From NCBI RefSeq assembly GCF_001513955.1, contig NZ_KQ948151.1, positions 381,271 to 445,270 of the forward strand: DNA of 64,000 nt, read 5' to 3'. The notes under the pieces were generated by a model. It made no database searches. It was not told the DNA's origin and saw nothing but the letters and a program-made list of their open reading frames with translations. Shown piece by piece: positions 35,425 to 43,362 of the stretch (position 1 is its first letter; each line of letters begins with the position of its first letter). A program made the translations under genes and the position numbers. Source of the stretch: Streptomyces pseudovenezuelae (GTDB lineage Bacteria; Actinomycetota; Actinomycetes; Streptomycetales; Streptomycetaceae).

Positions 35425-35835
35425 ATGCACGACACCGGCACACCGCTCGCCGAGGCCGACTATATCGGCGCCACCGCCCACGAGTTGAGCGAGAAGCGAG
35501 CAGCGGCGAAGATCGCCGCAGGCATCGACCAGAAGACTCTCTTCCAGCGCCGCGGCCGAATCATCCTGCGCCCCGGCCTCCTCGTCCTCACCGGCTGGTC
35601 CGACAACGGCGATCTCGCCCTCACCCGCGCGGACATCACCGCGGCAGAAACCCGCTTCACTCCCCTCTACGGCCGCTTCCTCGGCGGTCTGCTGAACGCC
35701 GGACAGCCCCTCATCCTCACCACCACCAAGACCTCGGCCGACGAGGTGTACCTGCTCGTCAACCACCGCGGATTCCTGGAGACCACGGACGATCGGGCCT
35801 GGGAGAAGCGCATCGAGCGATGGCGCCGCGGCTGA
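35425..35835 (+). CDS. Small protein cotranscribed with the carboxylesterase
   Basis: 136 residues. After an acidic-basic N-terminus (DYIGATAHELSEKRAAAKIA) it has a beta-rich core: GRIILRPGLLVLTGWSDNGD, TRFTPLYGRFLGGLLNAG, LILTTTKTSADEVYLLVNHR. It looks like a small PH- or lipocalin-like beta fold; I cannot name a family. It starts 59 bp after the carboxylesterase stop with a strong site (CCGGAGG then six bases) and is probably in the same operon and under the same TetR control. Confidence 0.65.
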   Translation: MHDTGTPLAEADYIGATAHELSEKRAAAKIAAGIDQKTLFQRRGRIILRPGLLVLTGWSDNGDLALTRADITAAETRFTPLYGRFLGGLLNAGQPLILTTTKTSADEVYLLVNHRGFLETTDDRAWEKRIERWRRG

Positions 35836-35973
35836 AGCGTCGGAGGGCCGATTTCATGGCGCCATTTCCTGCCCGTCGCAACATCGCGGATCATCATTGA
35901 TAAGTTGGCATGGCCTCCAGGGTGCATCACTTGCAGACGTGTGGGGATCGCAATCGAAAGGGGCCAGGCGACT

Positions 35974-36825
35974 ATGCAGGCGTCCGAGGCCTCGCGTGCG
36001 GTGGCCGCGGCGATGTCGATCGCCTCGTCACTTGGCCTGACCGCCGATGACGCGATCGTTCTTCACGACTCGAACAAGCTCACTCTGCGCCTCTTGCCGT
36101 GTGACGTCCTGGCACGGGTGGCACCGGTGGCCGATCAGGTCGCAGAGTTCGAAGTCGAGCTTGCCCAACGGCTCGCCGAATCCGGATGCCCGGTGGCCGC
36201 TCTTGAGCCTCGCGTGGAGCCACGCGTCCATGAGCGTGACGGCTTCGTGGTCACACTGTGGACCTACTACGCACCGGTGACGCCAGGAGAGATCTCGCCG
36301 GGCGACTACGCCAATGCCCTCGCGCGGCTGCATGTCGGCATGCGCGAACTCGATGCCCCGACGCCGCACTTCACTGATCGAGTCGAGCAGGCCCAACGAC
36401 TCGTGGCGAACCGCGACCGGTCTCCGGCGCTCTCCGAAGCGGACCGGGAACTGCTCGCCGACACGTTGCGAAGCCTGAGACGAGCGATCGTCGAGCGCGG
36501 CGGCGCCGAGCAGCTGCTGCACGGCGAGCCGCATCCTGGCAACCTGCTCACCACGAAGAACGGGCTGCTCTTCATAGACCTTGAGACGTGTTGCCGTGGG
36601 CCCGTCGAATTTGACCTCGCACATGCGCCTGAAGAAGTGGGCGAGCAATATCCGGGTGTCGACCAGGACTTGCTGCGCGAGTGCCGGATCCTCGTGCTGG
36701 CGATGATCACAACGTGGCGTTGGGAGCGAGGCGACCAACTCCCCAACGGGCGCCGACTGGCCGCGGAGTGGCTCAACCAGATCCGCGCGGCACTCGGTCC
36801 CGATGGCTCGGACGCCCGTGGCTGA
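35974..36825 (+). CDS. Aminoglycoside phosphotransferase-like kinase
   Basis: 283 residues of the APH/choline-kinase fold. The catalytic loop is LLHGEPHPGNLL (Brenner-type motif HGD/ExHxGN, with Glu in place of the usual Asp) and the metal-binding FIDLETC follows 13 residues on. The N-lobe is less conserved. These enzymes phosphorylate hydroxylated small molecules; not all members give drug resistance. ATG at 35974 with AAAGGGG and CCAGG upstream. A GTG at 35941 is possible. No neighbour explains the substrate. Confidence 0.8.
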   Translation: MQASEASRAVAAAMSIASSLGLTADDAIVLHDSNKLTLRLLPCDVLARVAPVADQVAEFEVELAQRLAESGCPVAALEPRVEPRVHERDGFVVTLWTYYAPVTPGEISPGDYANALARLHVGMRELDAPTPHFTDRVEQAQRLVANRDRSPALSEADRELLADTLRSLRRAIVERGGAEQLLHGEPHPGNLLTTKNGLLFIDLETCCRGPVEFDLAHAPEEVGEQYPGVDQDLLRECRILVLAMITTWRWERGDQLPNGRRLAAEWLNQIRAALGPDGSDARG

Positions 36826-37049
36826 TCGCGGAACGCCGCGGTCGTAGGCGGTAGGCAGTAGGCGCAACAGCCTCGCCAGCGACACCAGTCCTGGTCTGGG
36901 TCGAAGCCGGGGGCTGAACGCCGAACTCAGCGTCCAGAGAGGCTGAGTCGGGTGCCTGTTGTCCGACACCCGCCGGGATGCCCTGCAGGGTCGTGCGGAC
37001 TGCGGCTTTGCCCGCGTCCACGAGCATGTCCTCGACGATGACCTGGATG

Positions 37050-37418
37050 TCAATCCTTCCAGTCCAGCTGCGGTTCGGGGATCCCGACGGAACGAGCGTA
37101 GTCCTGCGCCCTCCGGCGCCCTTCCACTTGCCCCCGCGGACAGCGGAAGACCTTGTCGGCGAAGACCACGAACGCCTCTGCCATGGTGTTGTAGTTGACA
37201 TACCAGCCCCCCGTCGGGGCCAGGCATGCAGACAACTGCTCAGCGAGACGCTCGGCGTCGCCTTCCTCGGCGGCGAAGTCCAGAAGGGTCCACTGCTGCG
37301 GCTGTTCGGCCGCCGCGCTGTCCACCTCCAACCTCACGATCTTGGTGACCTGCAGCGGGACGTCGACCAGCTCGGCTCCGACGCGGAGACTCTCCGCGAT
37401 CAGCACACCTTCAAGCAC
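37050..37418 (-). CDS. Conserved small Streptomyces protein
   Basis: About 122 residues: ELVDVPLQVTKIVRLEVDSA, QPQQWTLLDFAAEEGDAERL, LSACLAPTGGWYVNYNTMAE, FVVFADKVFRCPRG, ending VGIPEPQLDWKD. I recognise the pattern (L..GLAP.GGWY.......E.FVVFAD.VFRYPRGD) as a conserved Streptomyces family of unknown function. GTG at 37418 is chosen because GAGGAGG lies five bases upstream; an ATG at 37469 has no such site. On the same strand as, but not clearly an operon with, the monooxygenase-like gene. Confidence 0.65.
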   Translation of the reverse strand: MLEGVLIAESLRVGAELVDVPLQVTKIVRLEVDSAAAEQPQQWTLLDFAAEEGDAERLAEQLSACLAPTGGWYVNYNTMAEAFVVFADKVFRCPRGQVEGRRRAQDYARSVGIPEPQLDWKD

Positions 37419-37538
37419 CAATTCCTCCTCGATCTCGACGCGTCGAGGCACCCCGAAGTGCTCGTCCATCCCCCCGGACCACTGGATCGCCTCGACCCTG
37501 CGCTACGCGCCCTTCGCGATCACTGCCCTCGTCCGCGG

Positions 37539-37838
37539 TCAGATTCCGAGACCGCCCGCGACGCGTGTCTCCTGGCTGGTGAACTCACCTGTCAGCAGCG
37601 GCATGACCTTGCCGATGGCAGCCTTCGCCTCGGGCAGCTGGAGCGATGCGTCGTGATGTTCTTTGCTGACCCACACCTCGCTCACCCACACGGTGTCTTC
37701 GTCGGTGGCCGATTCGGTCACGACATAGAGGTCACATCCCGCCTTGCGCAGTCCGTCAGCGCCGGCGACCAGTACGGCGACCACCTCCGCGCGGTGACCG
37801 GGTTTGACCTTCATCGAACCGATGTAGCCGTACCGCAT
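37539..37838 (-). CDS. Antibiotic-biosynthesis-monooxygenase (ABM) domain protein
   Basis: About 99 residues of the dimeric ferredoxin-like ABM fold: MRYGYIGSMKVKPGHRAEVV, GCDLYVVTESATDEDTVWVS, EVWVSKEHHDASL. Stand-alone ABM proteins include quinol monooxygenases and heme-degrading IsdG-type enzymes; the short length and the EVWVSKEHHDASLQ helix are normal. Function not predictable beyond this. ATG at 37838 with AGGAGG six bases upstream. Two hundred bp from the VOC gene on the same strand. Confidence 0.75.
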   Translation of the reverse strand: MRYGYIGSMKVKPGHRAEVVAVLVAGADGLRKAGCDLYVVTESATDEDTVWVSEVWVSKEHHDASLQLPEAKAAIGKVMPLLTGEFTSQETRVAGGLGI

Positions 37839-37928
37839 GGCACTCCTCCTGGTCACTGACGAGACGCGCACGCGAGCCTATCGGATCCATGTTCGAACGC
37901 GGGGCGCTCTCGCCGAGCGGCTCACCCG

Positions 37929-38348
37929 CTACGCGCCCTGGTCGCGCTTGGGCCAGACGGGGCCCTGCTCGGTCCAGGTGACACCCTTGTTGCGGCACAG
38001 GCAGAAGGGGTGACCGATGGGGTCGGTGTAGACGCGGAAGCCGTAGCCCTCGGGGCCGGTGCAGTCCCGTTGCAGGGTCGCGCCGAGGGCCAGGACGCGG
38101 TGCTCCTCGGCCTCGATGTCGTCGACTTCGAAGTCGAGGTGGAACTGCTTGGGATGCTCGCTGTCCGGCCACTGCGGGGCGCGGTAGTCCTCTACCTGGA
38201 TGAAGGCCAGCTCGATCTCGCCGAACCGGATACCGGCCCAGTTCTCGTCACTGCCCTCCTTGACCGGGAGCCCCGTCACTTCGGAGTAGAAGGCTGCCAG
38301 CTTCATCGTGTCCGGGCAGTCGATGATGAAGTCGGTTAGTCGTAGCAT
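37929..38348 (-). CDS. VOC-family (glyoxalase/bleomycin-resistance) protein
   Basis: About 139 residues with two VOC modules: RLTDFIIDCPDTMKLAAFYSEVTG leading to GIRFGEIELAFIQVED, and QFHLDFEVDDIEAEEHRVLALGA leading to GFRVYTDPIGHPFCL. His and Glu residues in the places of metal ligands (H in QFHLDF, E in RFGEIEL). Substrate unknown. ATG at 38348. Confidence 0.75.
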   Translation of the reverse strand: MLRLTDFIIDCPDTMKLAAFYSEVTGLPVKEGSDENWAGIRFGEIELAFIQVEDYRAPQWPDSEHPKQFHLDFEVDDIEAEEHRVLALGATLQRDCTGPEGYGFRVYTDPIGHPFCLCRNKGVTWTEQGPVWPKRDQGA

Positions 38349-38484
38349 CCCGCGATCTTGCCACAAGATCAATGAGTCGGACTTGAGGCAGGACGGACCT
38401 GACTGGTCGCCAGTCGTGAGCGTGCCTTGAGCACCGCTGCTCGCCGAAACGTCCGGTACAGGCGAGACGTGATTCGGCGCAACG

Positions 38485-38510
38485 TGGCGGCCACGTCACC
38501 GTGGCCGCCA
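38485..38510 (-). terminator. Terminator after xlnA
   Basis: Perfect 11-base arms (TGGCGGCCACG and complement) with a 4-base loop, about 14 bp past the xlnA stop codon. No T-run. Confidence 0.7.
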
Positions 38511-38523
38511 GTCGCAGGGCTCG

Positions 38524-39954
38524 TCAGGTGCGGGTCCAGCGCTGGTTGCTGCCGTTCGAGCAGGAGTAGAGCTGGACCAGAGTGCCGTTGGCGGTGCCGG
38601 CCGAGGCGGCGTCGAGGCAGAGGCCGGACTGGACGCCGACGATGGATCCGTCGGAGTTGAGGCGCCACTTCTGGTTGTCGCCGCCCCAGCAGCTGTAGAT
38701 CTGGACTTTGGTGCCGTTGGCGGTGCCGGCCGCGTCCAGGCACTTGTTGCCGTAGACCCTGAGTTCACCGGCGGCGGTGTAGGTCCACTGCTGGTTGGTG
38801 CCGTTGTGGCAGTCCCACAGCTGGAGCTGAGTCCCGTCGGTGGTGCTGCTGTTGGGGACGTCCAGGCAGCGACCCGAACCGACGCCCTTGATCGTCCCGC
38901 CGTCCGAAGGAGGCGTGGAGGTGCCGCCGTTGAGGGCGTTGAGGACGGCGGTGTAGGCCGCCTTCTTGCTGCCGTCGCCGCTGAAGAGCAGCGGCGTCTG
39001 GTCCGCTCGCCAGGAGTCGGTGTCGCGCACACCCCAGACGGTGATGCCGAGGCAGCGCGGGACGGCCAGGCAGTCGTTGGTCACGTTGGCGTAGGTCGTG
39101 GCCGAGGCCCCCTGGATGTCGAGTTCGGTGATGGCCACGTCGACGCCGAGGGCGGCGAAGTTCTGCAGCGTGGTGCGGAAGTTGCTGTTGTAGGGGCTCC
39201 CGCTGTTGAAGTGCGACTGGAAGCCGACGCAGTCGATCGGCACGCCGCGCTGCTTGAAGTCACGGACCATGGCGTACATGGCCTGGGTCTTGGCCCAGGT
39301 CCAGTCCTCGACGTTGTAGTCGTTGTAGCAGAGCTTGGCGGCGGGGTCCGCGGCGCGTGCGGTGCGGAAGGCGACCTCGATCCAGTCGTTGCCGGTGCGC
39401 TGCAGGTTGGAATCGCGACGGGCTCCCGAACTGCCGTCGGCGAAGGCCTCGTTCACCACGTCCCATTGGGCGATCTTGCCCTTGTAGTGGCTCATCACGC
39501 CGTTGATGTGGTCGATCATCGCCTGGCGCAGGGTGCTGCCGCTGAGGCTCTGCATCCAGCCGGGCTGCTGCGAGTGCCAGGCCAGGGTGTGTCCGCGGAC
39601 CTTCTTGCCGTTCTGCACGGCCCAGTTGTAGACGCGGTCACCGGCGGTGAAGTTGAACTGGCCCCGCTGCGGCTCGGTGGCGTCGATCTTCATCTCGTTC
39701 TCGGGCGTCACCATGTTGAACTCACGGGCCGCGATCGTCGTGTAGGCCGAGTCCCCCAGCCTGCCTGAGGCGATGGCGGTGCCGAAGTAGCGACCGCTCT
39801 GCGCAGCCGCAGCGCCGAGCGTGCTCTCGGCGCCTTGTGCGGTCGGCGGCGTGGCCACTGCGAGGACCATGCCGAGGGCGCCTGTCAGCAGCACCATCAG
39901 CACACTATGGATCTTCCGGCGTTCAACGGCTCTGGGAAGGGCATTCACGCCCAT
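38524..39954 (-). CDS. xlnA: GH10 endo-1,4-beta-xylanase with C-terminal CBM13 (xylanase A)
   Basis: 476 residues, almost exactly the length of S. lividans XlnA, which it follows closely in my memory throughout. Signal peptide to about residue 41 (MVLLTGALGMVLAV), then the GH10 barrel with the acid/base Glu in VVNEAF (about 169) and nucleophile Glu in ITELDI (about 277), a short Gly/Ser/Pro linker near 345, and a ricin-type CBM13 with the repeated QxW-type motifs QLQLWDCHNGTNQQW, QIYSCWGGDNQKW and QLYSCSNGSNQRW. Endo-acting on xylan in the medium. ATG at 39954 with GGAGG eight bases upstream. Divergent from a GH62 gene across a 900-bp control region. Confidence 0.97.
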   Translation of the reverse strand: MGVNALPRAVERRKIHSVLMVLLTGALGMVLAVATPPTAQGAESTLGAAAAQSGRYFGTAIASGRLGDSAYTTIAAREFNMVTPENEMKIDATEPQRGQFNFTAGDRVYNWAVQNGKKVRGHTLAWHSQQPGWMQSLSGSTLRQAMIDHINGVMSHYKGKIAQWDVVNEAFADGSSGARRDSNLQRTGNDWIEVAFRTARAADPAAKLCYNDYNVEDWTWAKTQAMYAMVRDFKQRGVPIDCVGFQSHFNSGSPYNSNFRTTLQNFAALGVDVAITELDIQGASATTYANVTNDCLAVPRCLGITVWGVRDTDSWRADQTPLLFSGDGSKKAAYTAVLNALNGGTSTPPSDGGTIKGVGSGRCLDVPNSSTTDGTQLQLWDCHNGTNQQWTYTAAGELRVYGNKCLDAAGTANGTKVQIYSCWGGDNQKWRLNSDGSIVGVQSGLCLDAASAGTANGTLVQLYSCSNGSNQRWTRT

Positions 39955-40433
39955 GGCTGTGCCTCCTACATAGACATCACGGAATGACTGGAGCGCGGGG
40001 AGAAACCTCGGCCGCTTCCCTCGGCGGACGGACGGAAGCTCGGGCAGGCCCGGCACCCGGGCAGCACCGAACCGCCGGAGGCCGCGGACGTGCCGCCGGG
40101 ACTGTCCCGACCCGCGCGTACGACACCCGGCCGTCCACCGGGTGCCGTACGGCGGGTGACAGCCTTCCTTCGACAGAGGCAGGGCAGGTGCTGCGCCGCG
40201 GTTCAGACAGGGCCGTCACGCGGCGCCGCACACCTCTCCAACTGCACGAAGGGCCAGCTGCCCTGGTGCGGACATCAGGGGGATCGAAAAGGGTGGCGCA
40301 GGTGCTGTGGTGCGTGGAAAAGCCGGACAGCGGGGATGCCGCACGGCCGGCGCGGTTCGATCCATCGAACGTTTGCCGACCCTCGGGAGGGATGATTGAG
40401 GCGTTGACGGTGGATCGTCAATAGATTCAGCAA

Positions 40434-40465
40434 AGAAAGTTTCCCTGCACTCTTCGAAACATTCG
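40434..40465. promoter_or_regulatory. Paired CGAA-N3-TTCG-type boxes near the middle of the xlnA/GH62 gap
   Basis: AGAAAGTTTCC at 40434-40444 and CGAAACATTCG at 40455-40465, centres 21 bp apart (two helix turns), both fit CGAA-N3-TTCG with up to two mismatches. From memory, LacI-family xylan regulators in Streptomyces act on CGAA/TTCG palindromes; that link is not verified here. Confidence 0.5.
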
Positions 40466-40754
40466 TAGAGTTGTCAGGCTGAGCAATGCGCCCCCCGTGC
40501 CGCCGCACATGGACACCGTGAGGCCCTGATGGCGACCTGAGCATGTGCGCGAACGCCGCCACCTCACCGTCCCGGGCCTGCTCAAGGCCCTCGGAGGAGC
40601 GTGCCGCACCCCCAGTCCGAAGAGTGCCACCCACCGGTGCGGGGGCTCGCCACATCCCAAGCGCGAGCAACTGATTGCAGACAGAACAGTGACAGGCCTT
40701 GACCAAGAGGCCGCTGATTTCTACGTTGTGGCGTCGAAGCTTCCATGAAGTTCT

Positions 40755-40774
40755 CGAATGTTTCGAACGATTCG
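40755..40774. promoter_or_regulatory. Two overlapping CGAA-N3-TTCG boxes ahead of GH62
   Basis: CGAATGTTTCG at 40755-40765 overlaps CGAACGATTCG at 40764-40774. They lie 70 bp before the GH62 start, close to where its promoter must be, and share the pattern of the pair at 40434-40465. Confidence 0.55.
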
Positions 40775-40845
40775 AGGGTGTCCGCCTGCCCCACAGGGCG
40801 GCCCCGCAGTTCACCGACGTCACCTCGCCCCCAGGAGGCCCGCAG

Positions 40846-41979
40846 ATGCGGTTACGCCACCCCTCACCAGTGCCGCTCAGTCGCTTGCTCGGCGTCCTTT
40901 CGCCGCTGCTGCTGGTGGCCACGCTGCTCGGCGCTCAATCCGCCGGCGCGGCGAGCGCCGACCCGAACGCCTCGTATCCGCCGGCCGCCCGCAACAGTGG
41001 CAGCACGCTGGAGGTCGATCAGAACCTGCAGCAGCGGCAGTTCACCAAGACCGGCGCCGACACCGCGCTCGCGTGCGATCTTCCGTCGACGTACCGCTGG
41101 TCATCAACGGCGGCGCTGGCACAGCCCAAGCCTGGGTGGGTCTCGCTCAAGGACTTCACCGTCGTCCCCTACAACGGCCGGCAACTCGTGTACGCGACGA
41201 CCCACGACACGGGGACGAGCTGGGGTTCGATGAACTTCAACCTGTTCACCAACTGGTCGGAGATGGCCTCGGCCGGCCAGAACAAGATGTCAGCCTCCAC
41301 CGTCGCGCCCACGCTCTTCTACTTCGCCCCGAAGAACATCTGGGTCCTCACCTACCAGTGGGGCGGGACCGCCTTCTCCTACCGGACGTCGAGCGACCCC
41401 ACCAACCCGAACGGCTGGTCGTCCCAGAAGGTGCTCTTCTCCGGAAGCATCGCCAACTCGGGAACAGGGCCCATCGACCAGACGCTCATCGGGGACGGGA
41501 CGAACATGTACCTGTTCTTCGCCGGTGACAACGGCAAGATCTACCGGGCCAGCATGCCGATCGGGAACTTCCCGGGCAGCTTCGGCACGAGCTCGACCGT
41601 GGTCATGAGCGATACGACGAACAACCTGTTCGAAGCACCGCAGGTCTACAAGCTGCAGGGCCAGAACCGCTACCTCATGATCGTGGAGGCCATCGGTTCA
41701 CGGGGCCGGTACTTCCGTTCGTTCACGGCCACCAGCCTGAACGGGTCCTGGACCCCGCAGGCCGCGACCGAGAGCAATCCCTTCGCCGGCAAGGCCAACA
41801 GCGGCGCCACCTGGACGAACGACATCAGCCACGGCGAACTGCTCCGCACCAGCCCGGACCAGACCATGACCGTCGACCCCTGCAATCTGCAGTTGCTCTA
41901 CCAGGGTCGCAGCCCCAACTCCGGCGGCGACTACGGCCTCCTGCCCTACCGCCCGGGTCTGCTGACACTGCAGCGTTGA
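40846..41979 (+). CDS. Secreted GH62 alpha-L-arabinofuranosidase
   Basis: 377 residues with a signal peptide (LLGVLSPLLLVATLLGAQSA) and a GH62 catalytic domain: WSLKDFTVV-type start, YATTHDTGTSWGSMNFNLF, IGDGTNMYLFFAGDNGKIYR, LFEAPQVYKLQGQNRYLMIV and the closing QLLYQGRSPNSGGDYGLLPYRPGLLTL. GH62 removes arabinose side chains from arabinoxylan, which fits the divergent xylanase. S. lividans AbfB carries an extra N-terminal xylan-binding module; none is present here. ATG at 40846 with AGGAGG seven bases upstream. Confidence 0.92.
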   Translation: MRLRHPSPVPLSRLLGVLSPLLLVATLLGAQSAGAASADPNASYPPAARNSGSTLEVDQNLQQRQFTKTGADTALACDLPSTYRWSSTAALAQPKPGWVSLKDFTVVPYNGRQLVYATTHDTGTSWGSMNFNLFTNWSEMASAGQNKMSASTVAPTLFYFAPKNIWVLTYQWGGTAFSYRTSSDPTNPNGWSSQKVLFSGSIANSGTGPIDQTLIGDGTNMYLFFAGDNGKIYRASMPIGNFPGSFGTSSTVVMSDTTNNLFEAPQVYKLQGQNRYLMIVEAIGSRGRYFRSFTATSLNGSWTPQAATESNPFAGKANSGATWTNDISHGELLRTSPDQTMTVDPCNLQLLYQGRSPNSGGDYGLLPYRPGLLTLQR

Positions 41980-42136
41980 CGGCACGGGAGAGCTCCGACT
42001 CTCGTGGGGAACCGGCCTGGGCGGGCTCGACGCAATGACGCAATTCCGAACCCGCCCGGGCCGGGAGACGGCATCCCTGCTCACCCCCGGAGCGCTGACG
42101 GCAGGCAGTGGGCCAGCGACGGAACTGGAGAACGCG

Positions 42137-43276
42137 TCAGCCGGCCCGAAGGCCGACCGCCAGGGTCAGTTCGAGGACCCGCTGCGGTGATGCGAGATCC
42201 GGGAACAGCTCCCGCACCTGCGCCATCCGGTAGCGGACGGTCTGGGGATGGACGAACAACTCCGCGGCCACCTCGTCCCGTCTGCCCTGGTGCAGCAGCC
42301 ACGCCCGCAACGTCTCCTCCAGCCGCCGCGCGGTCGCGACGGGCAAGGTCCGCAACGGTGCGAGGGCTCGGGCGCGCAGGTCCGCGAACGCCTCCACGTC
42401 GGCGCTCAGCACCAGCTCGGGCAGGTGGTCCTCGGTGTCGCGAATATCGGAGGAGAGGGAGCGCGCGCGTACGGCTCGTTCGTACGAGGCGGACGCGCGA
42501 GTCCATGGCCGGGCAGGGCCGACCACGGCGGTGCGGTCGGTCAACTGCCGCAAGAGGCGTGACCGGTCGGCATCGGGGACGAGCAGCACACCCAAGGCGT
42601 CCGGCAGATCGTCGAGGACGAGGGTGCTCGGGTCGAGCGCGCGGTAGGCGGGCCGGGCCTGGGCGGCAGGCAGCAGGACCGCGGTCAGCGACACCGGAGG
42701 CTGCCACCCGGCCCGTTGAGCGGAAACGAGCAGCACGTCCGGGCTCGCGCCGGCCAGGAGGTCGCGGGCCAGATGCTCCAGGTGGCGCTCGTGGTCCCGG
42801 CCCCGGGCGGCGAGTTCGTCGGCGTGGCCCGCGGCGCTCGCAGCGGAGAGTTCGTCGATGTAGGCGAAGGTCAGCTCGGCGAACTTGGCGACCTCGGCGG
42901 CGGGCAGACCCGCGGGTACGGCACCCGCTGCCAGGCATCGCCAGGCCACACGGGCGCCGACCCGGTAGGCGCTGAGCAGCGCGTCCATCGAACGGCCGTC
43001 CCGGACCTCCCCGCGGCCCAGCTCGTAGGCCGCGTCACCGGCGTCGCCGCCGGTCGCGTTCCCGCTCGCGAGGTCCAGGTAATGCCCCAGGGCGGTGCGG
43101 ACGGCTCTGCGGATGGTGCCGCCCATGCTGCCCGAAAGGGCGTTGGCGTAGGGAGGGACCTCGTCGATGATCGCCTGGACCACCTCGTCGGCGGTGGTCC
43201 GCAGCTCGGCCCGCAGCGCGGTGACCGTCGTCTCGTCCAGGGCCAGTTCGCTGGCCCTTTGGATTGCATGGCTCAT
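42137..43276 (-). CDS. PucR/CdaR-type regulator of the desaturase operon
   Basis: 379 residues. The C-terminal HTH_30 is clear: RRLEETLRAWLLHQGRRDEV, AAELFVHPQTVRYRMAQVRE and LFPDLASPQRVLELTLAV. The N-terminal 170 residues are helical with the GRGEVRDGRSMDALLSAYRV pattern of the RsbRD_N-like helical sensor domain found in this regulator group. The gene is divergent from a ferredoxin reductase/fatty-acid desaturase operon 86 bp away, and an inverted repeat lies in the gap, so it probably controls unsaturation in response to fatty acids or temperature. ATG at 43276. Confidence 0.85.
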   Translation of the reverse strand: MSHAIQRASELALDETTVTALRAELRTTADEVVQAIIDEVPPYANALSGSMGGTIRRAVRTALGHYLDLASGNATGGDAGDAAYELGRGEVRDGRSMDALLSAYRVGARVAWRCLAAGAVPAGLPAAEVAKFAELTFAYIDELSAASAAGHADELAARGRDHERHLEHLARDLLAGASPDVLLVSAQRAGWQPPVSLTAVLLPAAQARPAYRALDPSTLVLDDLPDALGVLLVPDADRSRLLRQLTDRTAVVGPARPWTRASASYERAVRARSLSSDIRDTEDHLPELVLSADVEAFADLRARALAPLRTLPVATARRLEETLRAWLLHQGRRDEVAAELFVHPQTVRYRMAQVRELFPDLASPQRVLELTLAVGLRAG

Positions 43277-43279
43277 GTT

Positions 43280-43296
43280 TTGTTCCCTGCGAACAA
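43280..43296. promoter_or_regulatory. Inverted repeat in the PucR/reductase gap
   Basis: TTGTTC-cctgc-GAACAA, a perfect 6-base inverted repeat with a 5-base spacer, four bases from the PucR start and about 65 bp before the reductase start. Candidate operator of the adjacent regulator. Confidence 0.45.
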
Positions 43297-43362
43297 TTCA
43301 GCCGACCAGATTTATGTCTTCCGGTCAGGACTTTACGCCCTGCGGCACAGCAAGCTGGAGTC

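Larger units (their letters stand above)
39955..40845. promoter_or_regulatory. Shared control region between xlnA and the GH62 gene
   Basis: About 890 bp with no gene. It contains the CGAA-type boxes listed separately, a TTGACG-n6-CGTCAA inverted repeat (40404-40421) and a TTCGAT-cc-ATCGAA repeat (40356-40369). Open frames here are shadows on both strands. Confidence 0.6.

Noticed and set aside
36773..37201. Minus-strand frame between the APH gene and the small conserved protein (DIQVIVEDMLVDAGKAAV...)
   Set aside because: Good GC3 for the first 30 codons only; no normal start with a ribosome site, no recognised family and it overlaps the APH gene. Possibly a decayed gene but not supportable.
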